Notes: generated from the sequence alone by a model not told the origin. 64,000 nucleotides of DNA from Marinobacter orientalis (GCF_004792665.1 NZ_SRZX01000005.1:1-64000), one strand, 5' to 3'; shown: positions 20,426-30,760, counted from the first letter of the stretch. Translations and numbers: made by a program.

Positions 20426-21571
20426 ATGGATACAAGGTTGATGTGCAAGACTCTGGGAGCGGCCTGTCTTGGACTATCCATGGCAATGTCCGCGCCCTCG
20501 GTGTTTGCACTTGCAGACATCATCGAAGTCCCGTCCCGGCCGACCCTGCTGGCACCCGAGAATCTGCTCACCGATGCAGACCGTGCGGGTGAGCAAATCG
20601 TTGCGGTCGGTGAGCGTGGTCATATCATCTTCTCCGAAGATGAAGGTGAAACCTGGGATCAGGCCGAAGTTCCGGTATCCGTTACACTTACCGGTGTCGA
20701 TTTCGGCACAGAGCAACATGGCTGGGCTGTGGGTCATAGCGGTGTTGTGCTCCATTCCAGCGATGCCGGCGAAAGCTGGGAGCTTCAGCTGACAGGTATC
20801 CGCGCCATGGAGCTTGTCATCGAAAGTCGCCAGGAACAGATTGAAGAACTGGAACAGAAAATAGAAGAGGCTCCTGAGGAAGAGGTAGCTGATCTGGAGT
20901 GGGAGCTCGATGACCTGTGGTTCTCCCTGGAGAATCTGGAATCTGATCTCGACATCGGCCCGGTTAACCCTCTTCTTGATGTCTGGTTTGAGAATGAAAA
21001 TCACGGTTTCGTTGTGGGTGCCTATGGCATGTTTCTGCGCACCACAGACGGCGGAGCGACCTGGCGAGACTGGTCACCCCGGGTCGACAATCCTACCGGA
21101 TTCCACCTCAATAGCATCACCCGGATCACCGGGGGCGCTCTGGTAATTGTGGGCGAGTCGGGCCAGATTTTTGTTTCCGTCGATGGCGGCGATAGCTGGG
21201 AAAAACGTGAAAGCCCCTATGAAGGTTCACTGTTTGGTGCCATCGGCACGGGCGAGGTGAATGAAATTCTGGCGTTTGGCCTGCGCGGCAACATGATTTT
21301 CTCCAGCGATTTGGGTAAGAGCTGGAAAGTGGTCCCAAACGAGGCTGGTGCAACACTCAATGATGGTGCAGTGGCAGACGACGGTAGAATCACCGTGGTT
21401 GGTAACGGCGGCACGGTCCTGATGAGTACCGATGGTGGTGAAACTTTCCGACCCTATTCCAGGGATGATCGGGAAGGTGTGATGGACGTGGTACCGCTCT
21501 CCGGAAACAATCTCCTGATCGTGGGCGAGGGTGGCGCGAAGCATACCGACGCTCGTGGCAAGAGCCTTTAA
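20426..21571 (+). CDS. YCF48/Hcf136-like beta-propeller protein
   Basis: The 381-residue precursor has a signal peptide (cleavage likely after ALA, residue 30). The mature part is a YCF48-like propeller with repeated BNR-type Asp boxes: EDEGETW, SSDAGESW, TTDGGATW, SVDGGDSW, SSDLGKSW, STDGGETF. Between the second and third box an acidic helical stretch of about 50 residues (126-178) is inserted. In this gene neighbourhood such proteins are thought to assist the RND partner. It is periplasmic or outer-membrane associated. The MMPL gene follows 49 bases later. Confidence 0.88.
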   Translation: MDTRLMCKTLGAACLGLSMAMSAPSVFALADIIEVPSRPTLLAPENLLTDADRAGEQIVAVGERGHIIFSEDEGETWDQAEVPVSVTLTGVDFGTEQHGWAVGHSGVVLHSSDAGESWELQLTGIRAMELVIESRQEQIEELEQKIEEAPEEEVADLEWELDDLWFSLENLESDLDIGPVNPLLDVWFENENHGFVVGAYGMFLRTTDGGATWRDWSPRVDNPTGFHLNSITRITGGALVIVGESGQIFVSVDGGDSWEKRESPYEGSLFGAIGTGEVNEILAFGLRGNMIFSSDLGKSWKVVPNEAGATLNDGAVADDGRITVVGNGGTVLMSTDGGETFRPYSRDDREGVMDVVPLSGNNLLIVGEGGAKHTDARGKSL

Positions 21572-21620
21572 TAACGCCCTGATGCGGCACCAACAGATTG
21601 AAAACGAGAGGGGCTTTTGA

Positions 21621-24005
21621 ATGTCGAACCCGAAGCATGACAAGGGCGAGCATTACCTGACGACACCGAAGGCAGAACCGTTTCTGGAACGGCTGATCTT
21701 CAACAATCGGGCGATTATCCTGATTGCATTTTTCTTCCTCACCCTGTTTCTGGGCTACAACGCGGTCAAGATCCAGCCGGATGCCAGCTTCGAGCGGATG
21801 ATTCCGCTGGAGCATCCGTACATCGTCAATATGCTGGAGTACCGGGATGAGCTGGAGAACCTGGGTAACTTCGTGCGTATCGCCGTGGAAGTGGAAGAGG
21901 GCGATATTTTTACAGAACAGTACATGGAGACCCTGAAACAGATCACTGATGAGGTGTTCTATCTCAACGGGGTGGATCGCTCCGGACTCAAATCACTCTG
22001 GACCTCCAACGTCCGCTGGGTGGAGGTTACCGAGCAGGGGTTCCAGGGCGGCACGGTTATACCGGATAACTATGATGGGTCCCGGGAAAGCCTTGAGCAG
22101 TTACGCCAGAACGTACTCCGGTCGAACGAAGTGGGGCGCCTGATTTCGGACAACTTCAAGTCCACGATCGTTTATGCGCCGCTTTATGAAAATAACCCGG
22201 AAACCGGTGAGCCACTGGACTACGGTGAATTCTCGCGTCAGCTGGAAGAGAAGATACGTAACAAGTACGAAGCGCAGAACCCCAACATTGATATCCATAT
22301 TGTTGGGTTCGCGAAAAAAGTGGGTGATCTGATTGAAGGTATCGGCTCCATTGCCTGGTTTGCCGGTATTACCATCATTTTGACCACGCTGCTGCTGTTC
22401 GGTTACTCCCGCTGCATTAAAGGGACACTGGTGCCGGTGTTTACCTCGATCATCGCCGTGTTCCTGCAATTGGGTACGTTGCGACTGCTGGGTTACGGGC
22501 TGGACCCATATTCCGTGCTGGTTCCGTTCCTGGTGTTTGCCATCGGTATCAGTCATGGCGTTCAGATTGTCAACGCCATGGCGGTGGAAGCGGCAAAAGG
22601 ATTCGATTCTGTTACCGCAGCCCGACTGGCATTCCGGGCGCTTTATATTCCGGGCATGCTGGCCCTGATTTCCGACGCCTTCGGTTTCCTGACCCTGATC
22701 TTCATTGAAATTGATGTGATCCGGGATCTCGCGGTTGCAGCCGGTATCGGTGTGGCATTCGTCATTCTCACCAATCTGGTGCTGCATGTACTGATCATGT
22801 CCTACCTTGGCATATCCAAGGGCGGCGTTCGCCATGTGCAGAATCACGGCGAAAAACAGGACCGCAAATGGCGCCTGATGTCGTACTTTGCGCACCCCGG
22901 TGTGGCGCCGATTTCACTGCTGATCGCAGTGATTGGCCTGGGGGTTGGTCTCTACTTCAAGCAGGATCTCAAGGTCGGTGACCTTGACCAGGGCGCTCCA
23001 GAGCTGAGAGCCGACTCGCGTTATAACAAGGATAATGCCTTCATCATCGAGAACTACTCGACGAGTGCCGATGTGTTGGTGGTGATGGTGAAGACCGAAG
23101 AAGAGCAGTGTACCCAGTACAATGTTCTGCGCGCCATGGATACCCTGCAGTGGGAATTGCAGAATACTCCGGGTGTTCAGTCCTCGGCCTCGCTGGCGAA
23201 CGTGTCCAAACTGGTCACAAAGGCCCTGAACGAGGGCAACTGGAAGTGGTATGAAATTTCCCGTAACCAGACCATCATCAATGCCTCTATCCGTGAGGCG
23301 CCAGCGGGCCTGATCAATACCAACTGTGATCTTACTCCGGTACTTGTTTTCCTGGAGGATCACAAGGCAGAGACACTGGAGACAGTGACCGAGCGTGTTG
23401 AGGAATTTGCCAGCAACTATAATACCGATGAATACAGGTTCCTGCTGGGCGCCGGCAATGCGGGCGTGGAAGCGGCAACGAATGATGTTATCTCCAGCGC
23501 CAAGAACAAGATGCTGATGTTTGTCTACGGCGTGGTTGCCCTGTTGTGCCTGCTGACGTTCCGTTCAGTCCGGGCGGTACTGTGTATCCTGATTCCGCTG
23601 GGGCTGACGTCGATTCTGGCCGAGGCGATCATGGCGGTGTCCGGTATCGGGGTCAAAGTGGCAACATTGCCGGTTATTGCGTTGGGCGTTGGTATCGGTG
23701 TCGACTATGGCATCTATATCTACAGCAAACTCGAGAAGTTCCTGCTTGAGGGTAATACCCTTCAGGAAGCCTATTTCGAAACCCTGAAATCTACCGGTAA
23801 GGCCGTTATCTTTACCGGGGTCACGCTGGGTATCGGTGTGGTGACCTGGATCTTCTCGCCCATCAAGTTCCAGGCGGATATGGGGCTGTTGTTGTTCTTC
23901 ATGTTCATCTGGAACATGGTTGGGTCCATCTGGCTGCTACCGGCTCTGGCGCGCTTCCTGCTGCGCCCGGATCGCATGGTTGCCAGGGCTCGCGCGAGTA
24001 AATAA
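21621..24005 (+). CDS. MMPL/RND-type exporter
   Basis: The 794-residue inner-membrane protein has the RND/MMPL plan: one N-terminal helix (about 35-50), a large periplasmic loop, a block of five helices (about 245-400), a second periplasmic loop, and another helix block (about 630-785). The family usually exports lipids or other hydrophobic compounds using the proton gradient. It is shorter than tripartite AcrB-type pumps and has no membrane-fusion protein nearby; the DUF1329 and YCF48-like proteins probably play the periplasmic role. A strong terminator closes the operon. Substrate unknown. Confidence 0.92.
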   Translation: MSNPKHDKGEHYLTTPKAEPFLERLIFNNRAIILIAFFFLTLFLGYNAVKIQPDASFERMIPLEHPYIVNMLEYRDELENLGNFVRIAVEVEEGDIFTEQYMETLKQITDEVFYLNGVDRSGLKSLWTSNVRWVEVTEQGFQGGTVIPDNYDGSRESLEQLRQNVLRSNEVGRLISDNFKSTIVYAPLYENNPETGEPLDYGEFSRQLEEKIRNKYEAQNPNIDIHIVGFAKKVGDLIEGIGSIAWFAGITIILTTLLLFGYSRCIKGTLVPVFTSIIAVFLQLGTLRLLGYGLDPYSVLVPFLVFAIGISHGVQIVNAMAVEAAKGFDSVTAARLAFRALYIPGMLALISDAFGFLTLIFIEIDVIRDLAVAAGIGVAFVILTNLVLHVLIMSYLGISKGGVRHVQNHGEKQDRKWRLMSYFAHPGVAPISLLIAVIGLGVGLYFKQDLKVGDLDQGAPELRADSRYNKDNAFIIENYSTSADVLVVMVKTEEEQCTQYNVLRAMDTLQWELQNTPGVQSSASLANVSKLVTKALNEGNWKWYEISRNQTIINASIREAPAGLINTNCDLTPVLVFLEDHKAETLETVTERVEEFASNYNTDEYRFLLGAGNAGVEAATNDVISSAKNKMLMFVYGVVALLCLLTFRSVRAVLCILIPLGLTSILAEAIMAVSGIGVKVATLPVIALGVGIGVDYGIYIYSKLEKFLLEGNTLQEAYFETLKSTGKAVIFTGVTLGIGVVTWIFSPIKFQADMGLLLFFMFIWNMVGSIWLLPALARFLLRPDRMVARARASK

Positions 24006-24028
24006 CGTCTCGCCGAAGTGATCAGAAA

Positions 24029-24050
24029 AGCCCGCAAGGCGGGCTTTTTT
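24029..24050 (+). terminator. Intrinsic terminator after the MMPL gene
   Basis: AGCCCGC and GCGGGCT pair around AAG and are followed by a T6 run. It separates the DUF1329 operon from the TAXI transporter. Confidence 0.88.
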
Positions 24051-24194
24051 GTTTTTCGTTCAGATGGTTAGCGTGCTAATTCCCGCTTTATTAATGGCGT
24101 AAAGTGGTCTATGTTTTAAGATGAATGTGGAAAGCGTCTGTGCGATTGCGCAGACCCAAAAAAAGCAATAATGAGCAGAAATAAGGGAATAGTC

Positions 24195-25178
24195 ATGGCA
24201 CTGAAACAGAAATTTTCCGTACTCGCGGTCGCAGCGGCAGTCAGCTTCGGAGCGGCCTCTACAGTGGTTAACGCACAGGAGCAGCAATTCGTCACCATCG
24301 GCACGGGTGGCGTGACGGGGGTTTACTACCCGGCGGGCGGCGCCATTTGCCGGCTGGTCAATATGGACCGCAAGGAACACGGTATCCGTTGCTCCGTAGA
24401 GAGCACCGGGGGCTCGGTCTACAACCTCAACGCGATCCGGCAGGGTGAGCTGGACCTGGCGGTTGCTCAGTCTGACTGGCAATACCATGCCTATAACGGT
24501 ACCGGCCAGTTTGAAGATGACGGCCCCAATAAAAAGCTTCGGGCAGTTTTCTCCCTGCACCCGGAACCGTTCACTGTCGTCGCCAGCAAGGACTCAGGTA
24601 TCAAAACGTTTGAAGATCTTGAGGGCAAGCGGGTTTCCGTCGGCAACCCGGGCTCCGGCCAGCGCGCGACCGCAGAAGTGCTGATGGATGAAATGGGCTG
24701 GACCATGGACAAGTTTTCTCTGGCCGCAGAATTGAAAGCGGCTGAGCAGTCCCAGGCCCTGTGTGATGGCAACATTGATGCGTTCTTCTATACGGTCGGT
24801 CACCCCTCCGGTGCGATCAAGGAAGCAACGACTTCCTGCGACAGCGTGATTGTCAGCGTTGATAACGAGGCCACTGAAACCCTTATCGAAGAGAATTCGT
24901 ATTATCGGGAAGCTGTCATTCCGGGCGGCATGTACCGGGGCAGTGATGAGGACACCACCACCTTTGGTGTTGCTGCCACATTTGTGTCCTCCACCGATGT
25001 TTCGGAGGACGTGGTGTATGAAGTGGTCAAGGCGGTCTTCGAAAATTTTGACAGCTTCAAGCGCCTGCATCCGGCGTTCGGCGTCCTGAACAAGGAAGAA
25101 ATGGTATCCGATGCGCTGAGTGCACCTCTGCACCCGGGTGCAGAGAAGTACTATAAAGAAGCCGGCCTGATCGAGTGA
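24195..25178 (+). CDS. TAXI-family TRAP transporter substrate-binding protein
   Basis: The 327-residue precursor carries a signal peptide (cleavage near VVNA, about residue 28) and the TAXI hallmark [21 protein letters not shown]. It is a periplasmic receptor delivering a solute, often glutamate, 2-oxoglutarate or another dicarboxylate, to the TRAP permease encoded next. ATG 24195 is preferred: AAGGGA lies upstream and the signal peptide begins at once; ATG 24171 would add eight charged residues. A hairpin between the two genes probably lowers permease expression relative to the receptor. Confidence 0.94.
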   Translation: MALKQKFSVLAVAAAVSFGAASTVVNAQEQQFVTIGTGGVTGVYYPAGGAICRLVNMDRKEHGIRCSVESTGGSVYNLNAIRQGELDLAVAQSDWQYHAYNGTGQFEDDGPNKKLRAVFSLHPEPFTVVASKDSGIKTFEDLEGKRVSVGNPGSGQRATAEVLMDEMGWTMDKFSLAAELKAAEQSQALCDGNIDAFFYTVGHPSGAIKEATTSCDSVIVSVDNEATETLIEENSYYREAVIPGGMYRGSDEDTTTFGVAATFVSSTDVSEDVVYEVVKAVFENFDSFKRLHPAFGVLNKEEMVSDALSAPLHPGAEKYYKEAGLIE

Positions 25179-25199
25179 TCCTGTAACCGGGAAAAAAAC

Positions 25200-25231
25200 A
25201 ACACCGCAGGCAAGCCAGCCTGCGGTGTTTT
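25200..25231 (+). terminator. Intercistronic hairpin between TAXI receptor and permease
   Basis: AACACCGCAGGC (25200-25211) and GCCTGCGGTGTT (25218-25229) form a perfect 12-base stem with a 6-base loop and a short T-run. It likely acts as a partial terminator or as a 3' stabiliser for the receptor message. Confidence 0.75.
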
Positions 25232-25267
25232 GATCTCCGACCCGCTATATTTATACAGGATCGAGCT

Positions 25268-27865
25268 ATGGCCAATAGCGAACCGAGAGCCGGGGATAAG
25301 ATCGACAGCAACAAAGTTGCCGAGGTTCTCCAGACCGAAACCGGTGGAAGAGCCGCCACTGGCATGGCTGCAAGGATACTTTTTGTTGTCCCCCTGCTCT
25401 GGTCACTTTTTCAGCTATGGATAGCCTCACCGCTTCCTTACATCGTCGAATTCGGTGTGTTCAACTCGACTGAATCGAGATCTATCCACCTTGCATTTGC
25501 CACTTTCCTGGCCTTTTCTGCTTACCCGATGATTCGGGGCAGGGATATTGATCACGTTCCATTCTATGACTGGATTCTGGCATTGGCCGCTGCCTTTGCA
25601 GCCTCCTATCTGTTTTTCTTCTATGACCAACTTTCGACCCGCCCAGGGGCGCCCATAACTCAGGATCTTATTGTTGCTCTTGGTGGCATTATCCTGCTGC
25701 TGGAAGCTACCCGCCGGGCCCTGGGATTACCCCTGACCATCGTGGCAGGCGTATTCCTTATCTATGCCCTGGCCGGCCCCTACATGCCGGATGTCATTTC
25801 CCATAAGGGCGCAAGCCTGAGCAAGCTTTCTTCCCATATGTGGCTGGGTACCGAGGGTGTATTCGGTGTTGCTCTGGGGGTTTCTACCAGCTTTGTTTTC
25901 CTGTTCGTTCTCTTTGGTGCGCTGCTGGAGCGCGCCGGCGCAGGTCACTATTTCATCCAGGTCGCCTATGCGATGTTGGGACACATGCGCGGGGGCCCCG
26001 CCAAGGCAGCCGTTGTGTCCAGTGGTCTGAGCGGGGTGATTTCCGGCTCGTCCATCGCCAACGTGGTAACCACGGGTACTTTCACAATCCCGCTGATGAA
26101 GCGGGTTGGCTTCCCGGCTACCAAGGCCGGCGCCGTAGAGGTGGCGGCCTCAACCAACGGTCAGCTGACTCCCCCCATCATGGGCGCGGCAGCTTTTCTG
26201 ATGGTTGAGTACGTGGGGATTTCCTATCTGGAAGTCATCAAGCACGCGATCCTGCCGGCAATGATTTCCTACGTAGCGCTGATTTATATCGTTCATCTGG
26301 AAGCCTGTAAGCTGAAGATGAAGGGCATTGAGCGCCTGGACCGCCCGACACTGGCCCAGCGAATGCTGAACTGGGTTGTGATTCTGCTCGGGCTGAGCGT
26401 TCTCACCTTCATTGTCTATTACGGCATCGGCTGGTTGAAGGTTGTGCTTGGAGAAGCAGCTGTCTGGGTGCTGGGACCGTTGCTGCTTGCTGTCTATATC
26501 GCACTGGTCTGGTACTCAACCCGTTTTCCGGTACTTGAACCGGATGATCCCGAGTCTGCCATGGACACGCTTCCGGAGGTCGGGCCAACGGTGAAAACCG
26601 GTCTTTATTTCCTGCTGCCGGTGGTGGTCCTGGTCTGGTGTCTGACGGTTGAGCGCTTCTCTCCCCAGCTATCTGCATTCTGGGCTACGGTGTTCATGAT
26701 CTTCATCGTCATTACCCAGCAGCCGCTGAAGGCTTTTTTCCGCAACAGAGGTGGCTTTCTGTGGGAAACAAAAACCGGTTTTGTCGACCTGCTCCATTCG
26801 CTGGTAACGGGCGCGCGCAACATGGTGGGTATCGGTGTCGCGACTGCGACAGCCGGTATCGTGGTCGGCACAGTGACGCTGACCGGTATCGGCCTGGTGA
26901 TGACCCAGTTTGTTGAGTTTATCTCGGGCGGCAACCTGCTGCTGATGCTGATATTTACCGCCATTATCAGCCTTATCCTCGGTATGGGCCTGCCTACCAC
27001 GGCCAACTACATTGTGGTTTCCACATTGATGGCACCAGTGATCGTTACCCTCGGCGCCCAAAATGGCCTATTGGTGCCTCTCATTGCCGTCCACCTGTTT
27101 GTGTTCTATTTCGGCATACTGGCGGACGATACGCCGCCCGTGGGACTGGCCGCCTACGCGGCGGCCGCAATATCGGGGGCGGATCCGATACGAACGGGTA
27201 TCCAGGGCTTCACCTATGATATCCGGACGGCGATTCTGCCATTCATGTTCATCTTCAATACCCAGCTGTTGCTGATCGGACTGACAGGGTGGCTGGATCT
27301 GCTGGTCACCATAGCCAGCGCGGTGACGGCAATGCTGGTGTTTTCAGCAGCTACCCAGGGATACTGGTTCACCAAGAGCTATAAATGGGAGTCAGCGCTG
27401 CTATTGCTGATCACCTTCACCCTTTTCCGGCCGGGATACTGGTGGGACATGGTGTACCCGCCTACAGCGGACCGGCCAAGTACAGAGATTGTAGAGCATG
27501 TCGAAAATGTTCCTGCTGGTGAGTCTATCATTCTGCAGGCATCCGGTATGTCTTTGAGTGGCGAGGATGTGTCCACTTACCTGAGCCTGGAGCTGCCGGC
27601 AGCGGAGTCCCCGGAAGCAAGGCTGGAGAGCGCCGGCCTGGAGTTGTCCCGTCAGGACGATACCATGGTGGTGGACTTTGTCGGCTTTGGCAGTGCGGCT
27701 GAGGATGCCGGCATCAGCTTCGGCTGGACCATTGACTCGGTGCAGGTTGAACTCGATCGTCCACCCAAAGAACTCATGTTCATACCTGCGCTCATCCTGC
27801 TCGGGCTGGTTGCCTTCGGCCAGTTGCGGCGACGAACGCCCGAAGAAGCAAGCGCATACGCCTGA
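25268..27865 (+). CDS. Fused TRAP transporter permease (4TM+12TM) with DUF3394 tail
   Basis: The 865-residue inner-membrane protein fuses the small and large TRAP subunits, as usual for TAXI systems. The large-subunit signature is clear in SGVISGSSIANVVTTGTFTI and NGQLTPPIMGAAAF, and again in ILGMGLPTTANYIVVSTL. It uses the Na+ or proton gradient to import the solute bound by the receptor. After the helices, residues about 740-835 form the soluble DUF3394 region followed by a final helix; its GSAAEDAGISFGWTIDSV looks PDZ-like. The preceding gene encodes the receptor. Confidence 0.93.
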   Translation: MANSEPRAGDKIDSNKVAEVLQTETGGRAATGMAARILFVVPLLWSLFQLWIASPLPYIVEFGVFNSTESRSIHLAFATFLAFSAYPMIRGRDIDHVPFYDWILALAAAFAASYLFFFYDQLSTRPGAPITQDLIVALGGIILLLEATRRALGLPLTIVAGVFLIYALAGPYMPDVISHKGASLSKLSSHMWLGTEGVFGVALGVSTSFVFLFVLFGALLERAGAGHYFIQVAYAMLGHMRGGPAKAAVVSSGLSGVISGSSIANVVTTGTFTIPLMKRVGFPATKAGAVEVAASTNGQLTPPIMGAAAFLMVEYVGISYLEVIKHAILPAMISYVALIYIVHLEACKLKMKGIERLDRPTLAQRMLNWVVILLGLSVLTFIVYYGIGWLKVVLGEAAVWVLGPLLLAVYIALVWYSTRFPVLEPDDPESAMDTLPEVGPTVKTGLYFLLPVVVLVWCLTVERFSPQLSAFWATVFMIFIVITQQPLKAFFRNRGGFLWETKTGFVDLLHSLVTGARNMVGIGVATATAGIVVGTVTLTGIGLVMTQFVEFISGGNLLLMLIFTAIISLILGMGLPTTANYIVVSTLMAPVIVTLGAQNGLLVPLIAVHLFVFYFGILADDTPPVGLAAYAAAAISGADPIRTGIQGFTYDIRTAILPFMFIFNTQLLLIGLTGWLDLLVTIASAVTAMLVFSAATQGYWFTKSYKWESALLLLITFTLFRPGYWWDMVYPPTADRPSTEIVEHVENVPAGESIILQASGMSLSGEDVSTYLSLELPAAESPEARLESAGLELSRQDDTMVVDFVGFGSAAEDAGISFGWTIDSVQVELDRPPKELMFIPALILLGLVAFGQLRRRTPEEASAYA

Positions 27866-27878
27866 TCCCCGCCCCTGC

Positions 27879-27910
27879 AAGCCCGGCATTAACCTGTCGG
27901 GCTTTTTTCT
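27879..27910 (+). terminator. Intrinsic terminator after the TRAP permease
   Basis: AAGCCCG (27879-27885) and CGGGCTT (27898-27904) pair and are followed by T-rich sequence. It separates the TRAP operon from thrS. Confidence 0.8.
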
Positions 27911-28009
27911 GTTAAACTCCTGCGCGCAGCGGTCCGCGGTTTGTATCGCGGCCAACCGTCAACATGTGGTCTTTGGTACGGATCACCTCTGAGACTCAAG
28001 GAGCCAACT

Positions 28010-29935
28010 ATGCCTGTTGTTACCCTGCCGGATGGCAGTCATCGCAGTTTTGCCGAACCCGTAACCGTTCACGATGTTGCCGCAGACATCGGCGCCGGTC
28101 TTGCCAAGGCCGCTATTGCCGGCCGAGTGAATGGCACCCTGGTTGATACCAGTTTCCCCATTGAAGAAGATGCCGATCTCGCCATTGTTACCGAGCGTGA
28201 CGAAGAGGGCGTTGATATTATCCGCCACTCCACCGCCCACCTGCTTGCGATGGCCGTCAAGGAGCTGTTTCCCTCCGCTCAGGTGACCATCGGCCCGGTT
28301 GTGGATAACGGGTTCTACTATGATTTCAAGTTTGACCGGCCATTTACCAATGAGGATCTGGGCCGGATTGAAAAACGCATGGAAGAGCTCGCGAAACAGG
28401 ACATTCCCGTTTCGCGCTCAGTGATGTCCCGTGATGAAGCCGTGCGTCTGTTTGATGAAATGGGTGAAGAGTACAAGGTTCGTATCATCGAGGATATTCC
28501 CGGTGACGAGGACCTGTCATTTTATCGCCAGGGTGATTTTATTGACCTGTGCCGTGGCCCCCATGTGCCCAGTACCGGCAAGCTCAAGGCGTTCAAGCTG
28601 ACCAAGGTGGCCGGCGCCTATTGGCGTGGCGATACCAGCAATGAGCAATTGCAGCGTGTGTACGGCACCGCCTGGGGCAACAAGAAGGACCTGAAAGCCT
28701 ATCTCCATCGCCTGGAAGAGGCAGAGAAGCGCGATCATCGTAAAATCGGCAAGAAGCTGAGCCTGTTTCACATGCAGGAAGAGGCGCCGGGTATGGTGTT
28801 CTGGCATCCTGATGGCTGGTCCCTGTATCAGGAAATCGAGCAGTACATGCGCCGCAAGCAGCATGAGCATGGCTATCAGGAGATCAAGACGCCACAGGTG
28901 GTCTCCAGGTCGCTGTGGGAGAAGTCCGGTCACTGGGACAAGTTCAAGGACGACATGTTTACCACCGAGTCCGAGAAGCACGACTACGCCATCAAACCGA
29001 TGAACTGCCCGTGCCACGTGCAGGTGTTCAATCAGGGCCTGAAGAGCTACAAGGATCTGCCCCTGCGCCTGGCGGAGTTCGGCTCCTGTCATCGCAACGA
29101 GGCGTCCGGTGCATTGCACGGCCTGATGCGGGTGCGTGGGTTTACCCAGGATGACGCTCACATTTTCTGTGAGGAAGATGCGATTCAGCAGGAAGTGTCT
29201 GATTTTATCCAGATGCTCCACGAGATTTACAAGGATTTCGGGTTTACCGAAATTCTCTACAAGCTGTCTACCCGGCCGGAAAAGCGGGTTGGTTCGGACG
29301 AAGTCTGGGACAAGGCGGAAGCAGCCCTTGAACAGGCTCTCAACCGTGAAGGGGTGGATTGGGAGTTATTGCCTGGCGAAGGTGCATTTTACGGCCCCAA
29401 AATCGAGTTTTCCCTCAAAGACTGCATCGGCCGGGTATGGCAGTGTGGTACCATTCAGGTCGATTTTTCCATGCCGGGGCGTCTGGGTGCCCAATATGTT
29501 GCGGACAATTCCGAGCGCAAGACGCCCGTTATGTTGCACAGGGCAGTATTGGGATCGTTTGAGCGCTTTATTGGCATCCTGATCGAGGAATATGAAGGGG
29601 CTTTTCCCACCTGGCTGGCCCCGACGCAGATTGCCGTACTTAATATTACCGACAATCAGCGTGATTATTGCCAGAATCTTGCAAAAAAATGGGATTCTCT
29701 GGGCTATAGGGTTAATGCTGACTTGAGAAACGAGAAGATCGGCTTTAAAATCCGCGAGCATACTATTAACAAAGTCCCCTTCCTTGTTGTTGTCGGCGAC
29801 AAAGAAGTTGAGAACAACGCCGTTGCGGTGAGAACCCGCAAAGGCGAAGATTTGGGGACTTTATCGCTGGAAGCGTTTGAGCAGCTGATGGCTGACGAAA
29901 TCAATCGCAAAGGCAGAACCAAAACGGAGATCTGA
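28010..29935 (+). CDS. thrS: Threonyl-tRNA synthetase
   Basis: ThrRS charges tRNA-Thr and edits mischarged serine. The 641-residue length matches E. coli (642). Domains in order are TGS (1-60), the editing domain with [10 protein letters not shown] and [10 protein letters not shown], the class II catalytic core with zinc-binding Cys in [10 protein letters not shown] and motif 2 [18 protein letters not shown], and the C-terminal anticodon-binding domain. ATG 28010 is chosen because AAGGAG lies just upstream and the TGS domain begins there. It heads the conserved translation block and its stop is two bases before the infC start codon. Confidence 0.98.
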   Translation: MPVVTLPDGSHRSFAEPVTVHDVAADIGAGLAKAAIAGRVNGTLVDTSFPIEEDADLAIVTERDEEGVDIIRHSTAHLLAMAVKELFPSAQVTIGPVVDNGFYYDFKFDRPFTNEDLGRIEKRMEELAKQDIPVSRSVMSRDEAVRLFDEMGEEYKVRIIEDIPGDEDLSFYRQGDFIDLCRGPHVPSTGKLKAFKLTKVAGAYWRGDTSNEQLQRVYGTAWGNKKDLKAYLHRLEEAEKRDHRKIGKKLSLFHMQEEAPGMVFWHPDGWSLYQEIEQYMRRKQHEHGYQEIKTPQVVSRSLWEKSGHWDKFKDDMFTTESEKHDYAIKPMNCPCHVQVFNQGLKSYKDLPLRLAEFGSCHRNEASGALHGLMRVRGFTQDDAHIFCEEDAIQQEVSDFIQMLHEIYKDFGFTEILYKLSTRPEKRVGSDEVWDKAEAALEQALNREGVDWELLPGEGAFYGPKIEFSLKDCIGRVWQCGTIQVDFSMPGRLGAQYVADNSERKTPVMLHRAVLGSFERFIGILIEEYEGAFPTWLAPTQIAVLNITDNQRDYCQNLAKKWDSLGYRVNADLRNEKIGFKIREHTINKVPFLVVVGDKEVENNAVAVRTRKGEDLGTLSLEAFEQLMADEINRKGRTKTEI

Positions 29936-29937
29936 TT

Positions 29938-30474
29938 ATTAAACAGCGAGCGAATCGGGGGCGCACACCAAAGGCGCCGATCAATGAGAATATTGACGCA
30001 ACTGAAGTCCGTCTTATTGACGCAGAGGGCAACCAAGTCGGTGTAGTGCCGATCGAAGATGCAATCAAGCAGGCAGAAGAAGCGTCTCTTGACCTGGTTC
30101 AGGTTACGGATTCCGATCCGATCGTCTGTAAGATAATGGACTACGGCAAGAAGATCTTCGATGAGAAGAAGGCCAAGGCTGCTGCGAAGAAGAAACAGAA
30201 GCAGACCCAGGTCAAAGAGCTTAAGTTCCGTCCAGGAACTGAAGAAGGGGATTATCAGGTCAAACTACGCAACCTGGTACGTTTCCTTGAGAACGGGGAC
30301 CGCGGCAAAATTACTATTCGCTTCCGTGGGCGTGAGATGGCACACCAGGAAATCGGTATGAAGCTCATGAACAGGATTGAAGCGGATATTGAAGATATTG
30401 CCCAGGTAGAACAGCGGCCAAAGATGGAAGGCCGCCAGATGACCATGGTTGTGGCTCCCCGCAAAAAGAAGTGA
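29938..30474 (+). CDS. infC: Translation initiation factor IF-3 (AUU start)
   Basis: IF-3 keeps ribosomal subunits apart and checks start-codon choice. The 178-residue protein begins with the rare ATT codon at 29938 (or at 29935, one codon earlier), after GGAG at 29926-29929; the N-terminus reads [19 protein letters not shown], matching IF-3. An ATG at 30046 is too far in and would delete the N-domain. The AUU start is the known basis of IF-3 autoregulation, since IF-3 rejects it when abundant. The C-domain is intact ([14 protein letters not shown]). Confidence 0.96.
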   Translation: MKQRANRGRTPKAPINENIDATEVRLIDAEGNQVGVVPIEDAIKQAEEASLDLVQVTDSDPIVCKIMDYGKKIFDEKKAKAAAKKKQKQTQVKELKFRPGTEEGDYQVKLRNLVRFLENGDRGKITIRFRGREMAHQEIGMKLMNRIEADIEDIAQVEQRPKMEGRQMTMVVAPRKKK

Positions 30475-30492
30475 CTCTGATCCGGTAATGAT

Positions 30493-30514
30493 CCCCCGCG
30501 GTCGCGGGGGTTTT
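30493..30514 (+). terminator. Hairpin terminator between infC and rpmI
   Basis: CCCCCGCG (30493-30500) and CGCGGGGG (30503-30510) are perfectly complementary and followed by TTTTG. It may be a partial terminator or attenuator in front of the L35-L20 genes. Confidence 0.75.
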
Positions 30515-30568
30515 GTCGTTCAGGGACACGTTGATGTCATTTAAAAACAGAATGCGGAGTTTTAAAAA

Positions 30569-30760
30569 ATGTCCAAGATGAAAACCAAAAGCGGGGCCAC
30601 CAAGCGGTTCAAGAAAACCGCTACCGGCTTCAAGCACAAGCAGTCCTTCACCAGTCATATCCTGACCAAGAAGAGCCCCAAACGTAAGCGTCAGCTCCGT
30701 GGTACCAAGCTGATTGCCAAGTCTGACGTGGCGTCTGTCAAGCGTATGACAGCGTGCTGA
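30569..30760 (+). CDS. rpmI: 50S ribosomal protein L35
   Basis: The 63-residue basic protein begins [20 protein letters not shown] and contains [20 protein letters not shown], typical of L35. ATG 30569 has GCGGAG upstream. It lies between infC and rplT, the standard order, and in related bacteria L20 controls this pair post-transcriptionally. Confidence 0.98.
   Translation: MSKMKTKSGATKRFKKTATGFKHKQSFTSHILTKKSPKRKRQLRGTKLIAKSDVASVKRMTAC

Noticed and set aside
24136..24155. Hairpin GTCTGTGC/GCGCAGAC before the TAXI receptor gene
   Set aside because: Followed by A-rich sequence, not T; could be a leader structure but there is no second supporting signal.
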